A stretch of 64,000 nucleotides of DNA, taken from positions 1 to 64,000 of the IMG/VR virus record IMGVR_UViG_3300044691_000371; one strand, 5' to 3'. The translations under genes and the position numbers were made by a program. Numbering within the stretch: the first letter of the stretch is position 1; the number at the start of each line of letters is the position of its first letter. Source of the DNA: a virus. Positions 24,082 through 30,398 of this stretch are shown piece by piece. The notes beneath the pieces were generated by a model that saw nothing but the letters and a program-made list of their open reading frames with translations, ran no database searches and was not told the DNA's origin.

Positions 24082-24209
24082 TTAATCGTTGCTATCAAAG
24101 ATATATTTTTCTGCTATCTCTAAAACAGTTCTTACTTTTTTAAGGTCAAATTGAAATCTTGTGGTAAAACGCTATCATCTTCGCCGGTTATTGTAACATA
24201 ATTTATCAT
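24082..24209 (-). CDS. Short gene with apparent -1 frameshift (A AAA AAG)
   Basis: The zero frame from the ATG at 24209 gives 25 residues and stops at 24132. Just before the stop the codons read TTA AAA AAG, the classical A-AAA-AAG slippery heptamer (24141-24135). The -1 frame continues for 17 codons (VRTVLEIAEKYIFDSND) to a TAA at 24082. Together they make a plausible 42-residue protein. This is either programmed frameshifting, a recent indel, or a sequencing error in an A run. Confidence 0.5.
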
Positions 24210-24214
24210 TTGTG

Positions 24215-24541
24215 CTATTTAAAAAGTGAATTAAATTCTTGAATTGTTTTAACTGTTCCATTCATACGCTTAACAATATCACCAGTTAGGCATATTGTGA
24301 GTTTATCGGCATCCTTCTTACTTATTTCAGCGAACATTGCTTCTTTTATAAAGAGATTTACAATGCTATTATTGCCTAAAACTGTTAAATCTGCGTATGC
24401 TTTTTGTAAAATCCAACCTCTGAACTTTGTTCTTATGTCAGATAGGTAAACTGAAAATTCATGATTTTTACCTATTTTAAATTTGAATGTAGGATTTGGT
24501 AAATCTTTTTTAGGGTCAAAATCCATTACTGTTACTTTCAT
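24215..24541 (-). CDS. Hypothetical protein
   Basis: The 108-residue protein begins MKVTVMDFDPKKDLPNPTFK and ends with a helix. Its ATG overlaps the TGA of the upstream 38-residue gene. No motif recognised. Confidence 0.5.
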   Translation of the reverse strand: MKVTVMDFDPKKDLPNPTFKFKIGKNHEFSVYLSDIRTKFRGWILQKAYADLTVLGNNSIVNLFIKEAMFAEISKKDADKLTICLTGDIVKRMNGTVKTIQEFNSLFK

Positions 24542-24654
24542 CTTTTTATTCTTTTTGTATATAAATATCCATTAAACTCTTTCCAATTCTTAAACAAGCT
24601 ACTTTTGAAAAAGTAGATGTATTTTTCACTGAAAATTATACGGTATTTATTCAT
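24538..24654 (-). CDS. Small basic, aromatic peptide
   Basis: A 38-residue reading frame (MNKYRIIFSEKYIYFFKSSL...) overlaps its neighbours as ATGA at the downstream start and by 8 bases upstream. It fills an otherwise empty gap with coupled spacing, so I accept it. Function unknown. Confidence 0.45.
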   Translation of the reverse strand: MNKYRIIFSEKYIYFFKSSLFKNWKEFNGYLYTKRIKR

Positions 24655-24949
24655 CTCTTAAACAGCTTGCATAACCTCTATTCGAACACATTGCCTCAAT
24701 AATATCATCCCTCAACCGTGCTTGATATTTTTCGGCTGTTTCGCCCTCACGTTGCTTTAAATCTTCGTTTCTTTCACTTGAAACAACGTGACTATTGAAC
24801 AATTGCAAGACGTAATTTGCACCAATCATGAAGCAATCGTGATCGCTCAATACTTTTCTTTCGTCGTATTGGTGCTTTTCATAAAAATCTCCTATCTGAT
24901 TTTCAGCATTTAGATAGGCGTTCTTTAGGAATTTTTGATTAGTTGTCAT
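24647..24949 (-). CDS. Hypothetical protein
   Basis: The 100-residue protein is helical and charged (NEDLKQREGETAEKYQARL). Coupled to the upstream gene at 24949. Function unknown. Confidence 0.5.
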   Translation of the reverse strand: MTTNQKFLKNAYLNAENQIGDFYEKHQYDERKVLSDHDCFMIGANYVLQLFNSHVVSSERNEDLKQREGETAEKYQARLRDDIIEAMCSNRGYASCLRDE

Positions 24950-25236
24950 TACGCGGCGATTTTAGATTTAATAAAAGTCATTTGATTTTTTGTGAACTTA
25001 TCGCCGAAAAGAAATTGTGCAAGTCCGTTTATACCGTGTTCTTTGCAAAACTTAATAGTATCTAAAACCCTACGTGTTACGGTAGCGGCTTCGCCCTCTA
25101 CATGAAAGGATACGAAGTCAGGGTCATTATCAATGATGTCATAAAGTGCTTGTGTATCGAAGTTGTTATCTATGATAACGTTTTCAGTATAGTTTTTGTA
25201 AGTGATAACTCCGATTTGTGATACTTGATTTTTCAT
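24949..25236 (-). CDS. Hypothetical protein
   Basis: 95 residues from the ATG at 25236. This start is chosen because the promoter at 25273-25304 places the RNA start near 25266 and AAAACGTATCAAAA lies just before the ATG. It begins MKNQVSQIGVITYKNYTENV; an acidic central part (DIIDNDPDFVSFHVEGEAA) is followed by helices. Function unknown. Confidence 0.6.
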   Translation of the reverse strand: MKNQVSQIGVITYKNYTENVIIDNNFDTQALYDIIDNDPDFVSFHVEGEAATVTRRVLDTIKFCKEHGINGLAQFLFGDKFTKNQMTFIKSKIAA

Positions 25237-25272
25237 TTTTTGATACGTTTTAGCTTGTCTTAATTGACATAT

Positions 25273-25304
25273 CAAATATACACATTGTTTTTGTATTTGC
25301 AAAC
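25273..25304 (-). promoter_or_regulatory. Phage-family promoter (GTTTG-N19-TATATTTG)
   Basis: GTTTG (25304-25300) lies 19 bases from TATATTTG (25280-25273) on the minus strand. The leader holds TGTC-N6-GACA and AAAACGTATCAAAA, both shared with other copies. Confidence 0.8.
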
Positions 25305-25321
25305 TTTATTTCAAAATAATT

Positions 25322-25687
25322 TCACAGAACAATAACCCCTACTCTGTACTTTGAAATATTTTCGGTTGCAAAGGCATTAGTTACCTCTCCGTTTAATGTG
25401 CTGACTACATAGCCGTCTCTAATATAGTTCCTGTAAACGTCTGTTTGCTTTTTGGGGTCTTTCCAGTACGACCAACACTCTTGAGGATGCATAATAGTAT
25501 CCGGTATTTTTTCGAAGTCTTTGAGGTTGTTTCGTACAGCGTGGAAACTTTTTGAGGTAAATTTTACGTTTGTTAGAAGTTTAGCACATTGAAATATTAT
25601 CGTGCCTTTTATGTCGCTGTGGTATTGGTGTTGCCAAATATGGTACTCTTCGATGAAGTGGTGAAGTTTGTTTTTATTTACGCTCAT
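25322..25687 (-). CDS. Hypothetical protein
   Basis: The 121-residue protein begins MSVNKNKLHHFIEEYHIWQH. It contains MHPQECWSYWKDPKKQTDVYR and a C-terminal hydrophobic strand. Separated from the MuF frame by an inserted HNH gene. Function unknown. Confidence 0.55.
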   Translation of the reverse strand: MSVNKNKLHHFIEEYHIWQHQYHSDIKGTIIFQCAKLLTNVKFTSKSFHAVRNNLKDFEKIPDTIMHPQECWSYWKDPKKQTDVYRNYIRDGYVVSTLNGEVTNAFATENISKYRVGVIVL

Positions 25688-26244
25688 GGTTTAATTATGT
25701 TTAATTTAGCAAACTCTTTATATAGTTTTAAAGCTTCTTTATTATATGCCAATGCAGCCTCTTTTTCGGTTTTGAAATATCCTATATGTTTGCCTAAAAT
25801 TGATGATTCCCATGTAGGATATTCCTTAGTTATAACAGTTCCATCTTTTAATATCCATTTTGTTTTTTTCTTATTTAAGTGAACTCCTTTATATTCAGAT
25901 GTTGTGTTTTTATTTGCATTTCTATTCCGATTATTTTCGCTCTTTGTTGCTGCTCTTAAATTTTCAATTCGGTCATTTAATGGATTTCTATCAATATGAT
26001 CTACAAACTCTGGCATGTATCCGTGATGATAAAGGAAAATCAATCGAGAAGTTAAATATCTTTTCCCATATATACTAACTCTGTATCTTTTAGCATTGTA
26101 ATAAACACATATACATCCAAGTCTTTTGCCTATTTTAACATATGGATTTATTTTTTTCTTCCAATATAAATATCCGTCTTTATATTCAGTATATTTAAGT
26201 AATACTTGTTGTGTTAATTGAGGTTTTTCTTTTAAATTTGTCAT
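25684..26244 (-). CDS. HNH homing endonuclease with AP2 domain (paralog)
   Basis: The 186-residue protein has the same length and order as the gene at 7213-7773. HNH core at about 72-104 (FLYHHGYMPEFVDHIDRN, then LNDRIENLRAAT), AP2 domain at about 115-184 (YKGVH, IGYFKTEKEAALAYNKEAL). Protein and 5' leader are both alike, so the two are copies of one mobile cassette. It lies between the MuF frame and a hypothetical gene. Confidence 0.85.
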   Translation of the reverse strand: MTNLKEKPQLTQQVLLKYTEYKDGYLYWKKKINPYVKIGKRLGCICVYYNAKRYRVSIYGKRYLTSRLIFLYHHGYMPEFVDHIDRNPLNDRIENLRAATKSENNRNRNANKNTTSEYKGVHLNKKKTKWILKDGTVITKEYPTWESSILGKHIGYFKTEKEAALAYNKEALKLYKEFAKLNIIKP

Positions 26245-26275
26245 ACTTTTTAAATGTTTTGCGACATAAAAGTAT

Positions 26276-26305
26276 GAAAATCCGGCGATTATATCAAAGG
26301 ATTTT
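26276..26305 (-). other. Conserved hairpin in the leader of the second HNH-AP2 gene
   Basis: On the minus strand AAAATCC and GGATTTT pair around a loop beginning TTTGATATAATC. Compared with 7149-7178 the innermost-but-two pair changes from G-C to T-A, keeping the stem. Confidence 0.65.
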
Positions 26306-26309
26306 TGTT

Positions 26310-27161
26310 TTAATCTATATTAAAAATATCTCCATTCGCTTCATTTGCACTCGATAAAGCCTGAAAATAGCTATGCCCTTGACGTGGTAAAATTCCCTGA
26401 TTTGCACTATTAAACCTGAATTGAGGGTCTACATGCTCTAATGATACTTTTGCTTCTTCGTTTGTTAAAACAGATTTCCCATTGTCTTCAAGGTACTGAT
26501 CGTCCACTTGTTCGCTTCCGCAATCGCAATTAAATCCATTTTTTGGGTGACAATCGTCCCCTTCTGGATCTCCTATTCGATAGATATTACCAACCAATTC
26601 AAGGTGTTCGATTCTCGGATTTGCTGAATTTGTTTCTAAATATATCCAATAAGGGTATAACTCTTTATTTTCACGATATGATATAAATTGTTGACCTGTT
26701 ATTGCTAATCCTATAGCCGTATCGTATTCTATACGAAGCCATGTTTCTTGAAATATATTTACTACTTCTTTACAATCTCTTTTATATTGGCTAAACCCCT
26801 TACGAACGCCGTCTTCATTGAACAACAATTCTTTCATCATTTTATTTTCAGCAACGCTCTTACTCGCTGAAAATTGGGTTGAGTTCAATAAATAACGCTC
26901 ATATAATGAGGTATCACGAAATAAGTCGAAATCTGATTTGATTTTAGTTTCGTCTTTCAGAATATCGAAAAAGGTATTTGCATATTCTTTGAAAGTAGGC
27001 AGGTATATCCCTGTGCCTCCATCAAATACGAATTTGGCTTCGTCATCTGATTTTTCTGAAAGCCTGTCAATTGTATGATCTATTTTGGCCTTTTGTTTCT
27101 TGGTCGGTTTCCTCGGTTTAGAATCAAGGTTGACGTATTCACTACCTAAAAAAATCAGTTT
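26310..27161 (-). CDS. Mu F-like head morphogenesis protein, read by -1 frameshift from the portal
   Basis: A 283-codon frame extends from the A9 run at the end of the portal gene to 26310. The C-terminal part has the Mu F/SPP1 gp7 pattern: NPRIEHLELVGNIYRIGDPE, then HPKNGFNCDCGSEQV (Cys/His cluster). There is no ATG, GTG or TTG in the first 270 bases; the first is a TTG at 26888, well inside the domain. The 5' part also reads as good protein (GGTGIYLPTFKEYANTFFD). So it is best read as a C-terminal extension of the portal, giving a fusion of about 759 residues. An ancestral fusion broken by an indel is the alternative. Confidence 0.7.
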   Translation of the reverse strand, partial: KLIFLGSEYVNLDSKPRKPTKKQKAKIDHTIDRLSEKSDDEAKFVFDGGTGIYLPTFKEYANTFFDILKDETKIKSDFDLFRDTSLYERYLLNSTQFSASKSVAENKMMKELLFNEDGVRKGFSQYKRDCKEVVNIFQETWLRIEYDTAIGLAITGQQFISYRENKELYPYWIYLETNSANPRIEHLELVGNIYRIGDPEGDDCHPKNGFNCDCGSEQVDDQYLEDNGKSVLTNEEAKVSLEHVDPQFRFNSANQGILPRQGHSYFQALSSANEANGDIFNID

Positions 27162-28588
27162 TTTTTTAAAGCCATCTGAAAAGTAGCATCCGGCTTTACC
27201 AATTTATCCTGCGTTGGTTGTGGCATTGGCTCAAAGAAATCGGGCATCATTCCGTTCTGCTCAAAAAACCCTGGAGTTAACCTGTAACCGTTAGCGTTAA
27301 GGGTCGCCCCCATTACTTGAATGTCAGCTATGGTTAACTGTTTTGGCCTGTAAGCAAACCACCATTTATCTGGATTAGGAATGTTTTTATAGAACTTTGC
27401 TATTTTTATTTTAAAGCCTTTTATGTTGTTTAAAGTCGCTAATATGTAAGGCATTAATTCGGCAACCCTATCATCCAGTGTACGTTCTTCGACCTCTCCT
27501 AAAGCTCTATTACCACCTTTACCGCTTGATTGAGTTAATGAACGACCGAAAACCATTTCCTGAATTTCGCCCTTTTGTTCTTGATTAAACTCTTGATAAA
27601 TTTTATGTAAACTTCCTGTCGCGCCTGTCTTTTCAAATTCTAATTCGATTGACTTTTGCATTTGCCCATCATTATCTAAAGTATATGGGTAAACTAATCC
27701 CTCTTTTGGATTAAGGTTTGAAGCTAATGCAACTGCATCATTTTTGTAATTATTCTTTGGTTGACCGTTTGCATCTAAACTTCCGTCATCTTGTGGGTAA
27801 CCGATTGTAAGGAATGGGAACGCTGTTCTCCGGCCTGCTGCAATCCAGTTGTTATTATTTTCGTTCATTTCCACATAGCTATAGGCTATAGCTTGCATCC
27901 ACCCTAAAAAGTCTTCGTAATTATCAGATGGTTGAACGAATAAAAGATTGTCGTTTTCTTCAAACAATGCCCCGTCATAAAAACTGAATGTATTGGCTTT
28001 TAACATCCTATTTATCGGGTCAATCTGCTGCATTGGGTATTTGTAGCATTCTTCATTCACTGGGTCAAAGTTCAAACCGCTGAATCCCCAGAAGTACGAA
28101 TAAAGAATTTCGCGCCTCATTTTTATTTGCCACTGCTTGCTGCAAAGTTCTTCTGAAAGGTCTGGTATTTCTTCTCCGTTTTCATCAACAATGTAGAATG
28201 GTACCCTGTCCATGGCTGCACCAAGCTTTAGAAACAACGATCTTACAAATGGTGACTTCTCATATACCCAACTTGTTAAAGTCGCGTATAATTGAGTATA
28301 ACCCATTTTAACGGCTTGGTCAGATGCTTCTCTCACGCGGGTTGTATCCCAAGCCACATAATATTGACTTGGGTAGACCCATGACCCTACATTTTGACCG
28401 CTTTGTTTTGGAATAAAGAAAGGGTTTACTATTGGCGAACCGCTTGCTGTTCGTGTTCCAGGCTGTACAGTACCAAAGCCACCCCCACCGGGTGCTTTAC
28501 CTGTTACACCAACGCCTGTAGTATTTCCAAATGGCCCGCTGAATGGCCCCTGATTTGCTAATTTTGATGGTCTTCCCCTCTTTGCCAT
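27155..28588 (-). CDS. Portal protein
   Basis: The 477-residue protein begins MAKRGRPSKLANQGPFSGPF and carries the DUF935/Mu gp29-type portal layout: a Trp-rich N-domain, YSYFWGFSGLNFDPV in the middle, and FGRSLTQSSGKGGNRALGEVEERTLDDRV, the conserved portal crown segment, near residues 345-375. It forms the dodecameric ring through which DNA passes. It lies downstream of the terminase and connector, as usual. The final codons are GCT TTA AAA AAA AAC TGA, a slippery A run (see the MuF entry). Confidence 0.8.
   Translation of the reverse strand: MAKRGRPSKLANQGPFSGPFGNTTGVGVTGKAPGGGGFGTVQPGTRTASGSPIVNPFFIPKQSGQNVGSWVYPSQYYVAWDTTRVREASDQAVKMGYTQLYATLTSWVYEKSPFVRSLFLKLGAAMDRVPFYIVDENGEEIPDLSEELCSKQWQIKMRREILYSYFWGFSGLNFDPVNEECYKYPMQQIDPINRMLKANTFSFYDGALFEENDNLLFVQPSDNYEDFLGWMQAIAYSYVEMNENNNNWIAAGRRTAFPFLTIGYPQDDGSLDANGQPKNNYKNDAVALASNLNPKEGLVYPYTLDNDGQMQKSIELEFEKTGATGSLHKIYQEFNQEQKGEIQEMVFGRSLTQSSGKGGNRALGEVEERTLDDRVAELMPYILATLNNIKGFKIKIAKFYKNIPNPDKWWFAYRPKQLTIADIQVMGATLNANGYRLTPGFFEQNGMMPDFFEPMPQPTQDKLVKPDATFQMALKKN
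27159..27167 (-). promoter_or_regulatory. Candidate -1 frameshift site (A AAA AAA in an A9 run)
   Basis: Nine As in portal phase TTA AAA AAA AAC end two codons before the portal TGA. A -1 slip enters the MuF frame. In that frame a TAA lies about 40 bases upstream, so the shift must occur close to this run. Confidence 0.6.
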
Positions 28589-28752
28589 TATGAATTATCC
28601 GCCTCGCTTTGCTCTTTGTAATCTTTTATTAATTCAATTAAAGCATCATTATGGAATATTATTTTAACCCCATCTTTTGTTTCAATTTGAAAATTTGAAC
28701 CAACTTTTGAAGTCGTTATATCTTCTTTTCTTATGATGATTATTAAGTCCAT
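28588..28752 (-). CDS. Small hypothetical protein
   Basis: A 54-residue frame (MDLIIIIRKEDITTSKVGSN...) has TAATG overlaps at both ends, with the portal start and with the upstream membrane protein stop. The beta-beta-helix pattern is reasonable. Function unknown. Confidence 0.55.
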   Translation of the reverse strand: MDLIIIIRKEDITTSKVGSNFQIETKDGVKIIFHNDALIELIKDYKEQSEADNS

Positions 28753-28937
28753 TAGTAAATATTATCTCTACGATCTTCCCTTAATTCAATACCACAAAAA
28801 TAATCACAACAGTCTTCAATCCAATAAAATGTATTTTTACCTGTAATTATATAAACTGGTATAAATAACGCTACTGATATTAAACATACTGGAATAAAAC
28901 CTAAAGCTGCTAAAACTCTTAATATTCGTATTTTCAT
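28752..28937 (-). CDS. Small membrane protein
   Basis: The 61-residue protein has a basic N-terminus and a transmembrane region over about residues 8-32 (LAALGFIPVCLISVALFIPV), then a Cys-containing tail. Coupled to neighbours. Function unknown. Confidence 0.55.
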   Translation of the reverse strand: MKIRILRVLAALGFIPVCLISVALFIPVYIITGKNTFYWIEDCCDYFCGIELREDRRDNIY

Positions 28938-28938
28938 T

Positions 28939-29379
28939 TTATCCTATCGTTCTAAAATTCATTGGTACTGTAAAAGCACTCGATTCAACTTTGCAGTTTG
29001 CCTCGTATAATGGCAGATTGAAAGTCCCGTTTTGGGTTCTCATTATAATATCATCTGCCCAAATGTAGTTGTCTTTCGTAACCTCACCTATCCCGGCCAT
29101 ATTGCCTAAAATGTCCCTTATTGCCAGTATTGCGGTTAATTTTACAACTAATTGTTGACGTGGGCCAGAAATCATATTGAACTCTCTTTGCACATCATAT
29201 TTAGTATAAAAATAGCCTATCATTTCTGAATAGGCATTATCCGCGCCTTGTTGTATCTTTTGGTTTGATACTTCCCACTGCTTAATTAGTGTTTGATAAC
29301 TGGCATATTGTGCAAGGTCATACCCCTGCAAGTATCCCAAATTAAGTGCATCGAATTGAGCGTTAGTTAAAGTTGCCAT
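28939..29379 (-). CDS. Head-tail connector, DUF1320/Mu gp36-like
   Basis: The 146-residue, mainly helical protein has YSEMIGYFYTKYDVQREF, LVVKLTAILAIRDIL and a Trp-Asp segment near 110, the pattern of DUF1320 (Mu gp36) connector proteins. It lies directly upstream of the portal in transcription order. Probable head completion protein. Confidence 0.7.
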   Translation of the reverse strand: MATLTNAQFDALNLGYLQGYDLAQYASYQTLIKQWEVSNQKIQQGADNAYSEMIGYFYTKYDVQREFNMISGPRQQLVVKLTAILAIRDILGNMAGIGEVTKDNYIWADDIIMRTQNGTFNLPLYEANCKVESSAFTVPMNFRTIG

Positions 29380-29510
29380 TAGTTCGCTGAAATTACTTTT
29401 GAAAATATCTTAAAAATGCCTTTAATGTTTCCATCGTACTCAATCCTATAATTGTTAAGTGCAATTCCTTTTATCCTTATCGGTTGATTTGATGGGGTTA
29501 ATTCTATCAT
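29379..29510 (-). CDS. Small hypothetical protein
   Basis: A 43-residue frame (MIELTPSNQPIRIKGIALNN...) ends in TAATG shared with the connector start and begins in TGATG shared with the upstream frame. The chained overlaps make it likely real. Function unknown. Confidence 0.5.
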   Translation of the reverse strand: MIELTPSNQPIRIKGIALNNYRIEYDGNIKGIFKIFSKVISAN

Positions 29511-29644
29511 CAATTTGCAATTATATTCGATTTATAACAAAAAACTTTTTTATTGAAACAGTAGTTGAAGTCAACAAATGCATGAAACCATGTAAAATTA
29601 AATTCATTGATGTTCATACACTTTTCCGCTCTCAATTCGATCAT
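29510..29644 (-). CDS. Small hypothetical protein
   Basis: A 44-residue frame (MIELRAEKCMNINEFNFTWF...) overlaps the next gene as TGATG. It shares the MIEL opening with it, perhaps by chance. Function unknown. Confidence 0.45.
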   Translation of the reverse strand: MIELRAEKCMNINEFNFTWFHAFVDFNYCFNKKVFCYKSNIIAN

Positions 29645-29710
29645 TTCAATAATACTTTTTTATTGCGCAATAAAAATAGGTAATATTAATTTAATTTTTC
29701 ATTTAAATAA

Positions 29711-29735
29711 AAAAGCCTCAATTATTAGAGGCTTT
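29711..29735 (-). terminator. Bidirectional-type terminator
   Basis: AAAGCCTC and GAGGCTTT pair around a 9-base AT-rich loop, flanked by T runs on both strands. It ends the 29761-30381 transcript on the minus strand. Confidence 0.65.
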
Positions 29736-29760
29736 TAATTTATTAAAATTCTGTTCGGTG

Positions 29761-30381
29761 TTATTTTATTTCTTTTGCTTCTTCAACCGCTAATTTAACA
29801 ATTTCACGGCTTTCAAATTCATTAATACCCATTAACATTTCATATATAGCAATTTTTATTTTGACATTATATCCTTTCGCTATCTCTAAAAATAATAATA
29901 AATGAACAAATGTGCTTTTTTGTCCTAAAGTATTTGAAATAACTTCACCGTATTTTTTCTTTAACTCATCAATAAAACATAAATTTTCACTTGTGTTTAA
30001 AGCTATAGGTATCGATGTTTTAAAATTTGAATTGACTTCATTCAAAAGTTTATTTATTGCATTTAACTCTATAAAATAATTTGATTTTATAACTTCAAAT
30101 GTTTTTCCTAATATTTTAAATTTATATGTCAAATTGTTTATTCCTATTGAATAATCAGCTATTAATTTCAAATCATTTTCAGTTAATATAAACCATTCGC
30201 CTGCAATATGAGATTTAAAAAAGCAATTATGAAGTATAGCTTCGCAATCCTTATCAATAATTAATAAAATTTTACAATCACCTTTAATTTGATCTATTTG
30301 TAAAAGTCTTTTATATGGATTTTTTGAACGCCCAATTTTAATTAATCCAGTTCTGTTGTTTTTAATTATGTATGTTTTCAT
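29761..30381 (-). CDS. T5orf172/GIY-YIG-like endonuclease
   Basis: The 206-residue protein has an N-terminal T5orf172 (Mug113) domain, a GIY-YIG relative, at residues 1-75: YIIKNNRTGLIKIGRSKNPYKRLLQI, then CFFKSHIAGEWFIL. The helical C-terminus may bind DNA. It is inserted between terminase and connector genes and closes with its own terminator, consistent with a mobile endonuclease. The gene at 59612-60277 has the same domain at its C-terminus. Confidence 0.7.
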   Translation of the reverse strand: MKTYIIKNNRTGLIKIGRSKNPYKRLLQIDQIKGDCKILLIIDKDCEAILHNCFFKSHIAGEWFILTENDLKLIADYSIGINNLTYKFKILGKTFEVIKSNYFIELNAINKLLNEVNSNFKTSIPIALNTSENLCFIDELKKKYGEVISNTLGQKSTFVHLLLFLEIAKGYNVKIKIAIYEMLMGINEFESREIVKLAVEEAKEIK

Positions 30382-30398
30382 TTTACTAAGTTTATTTA

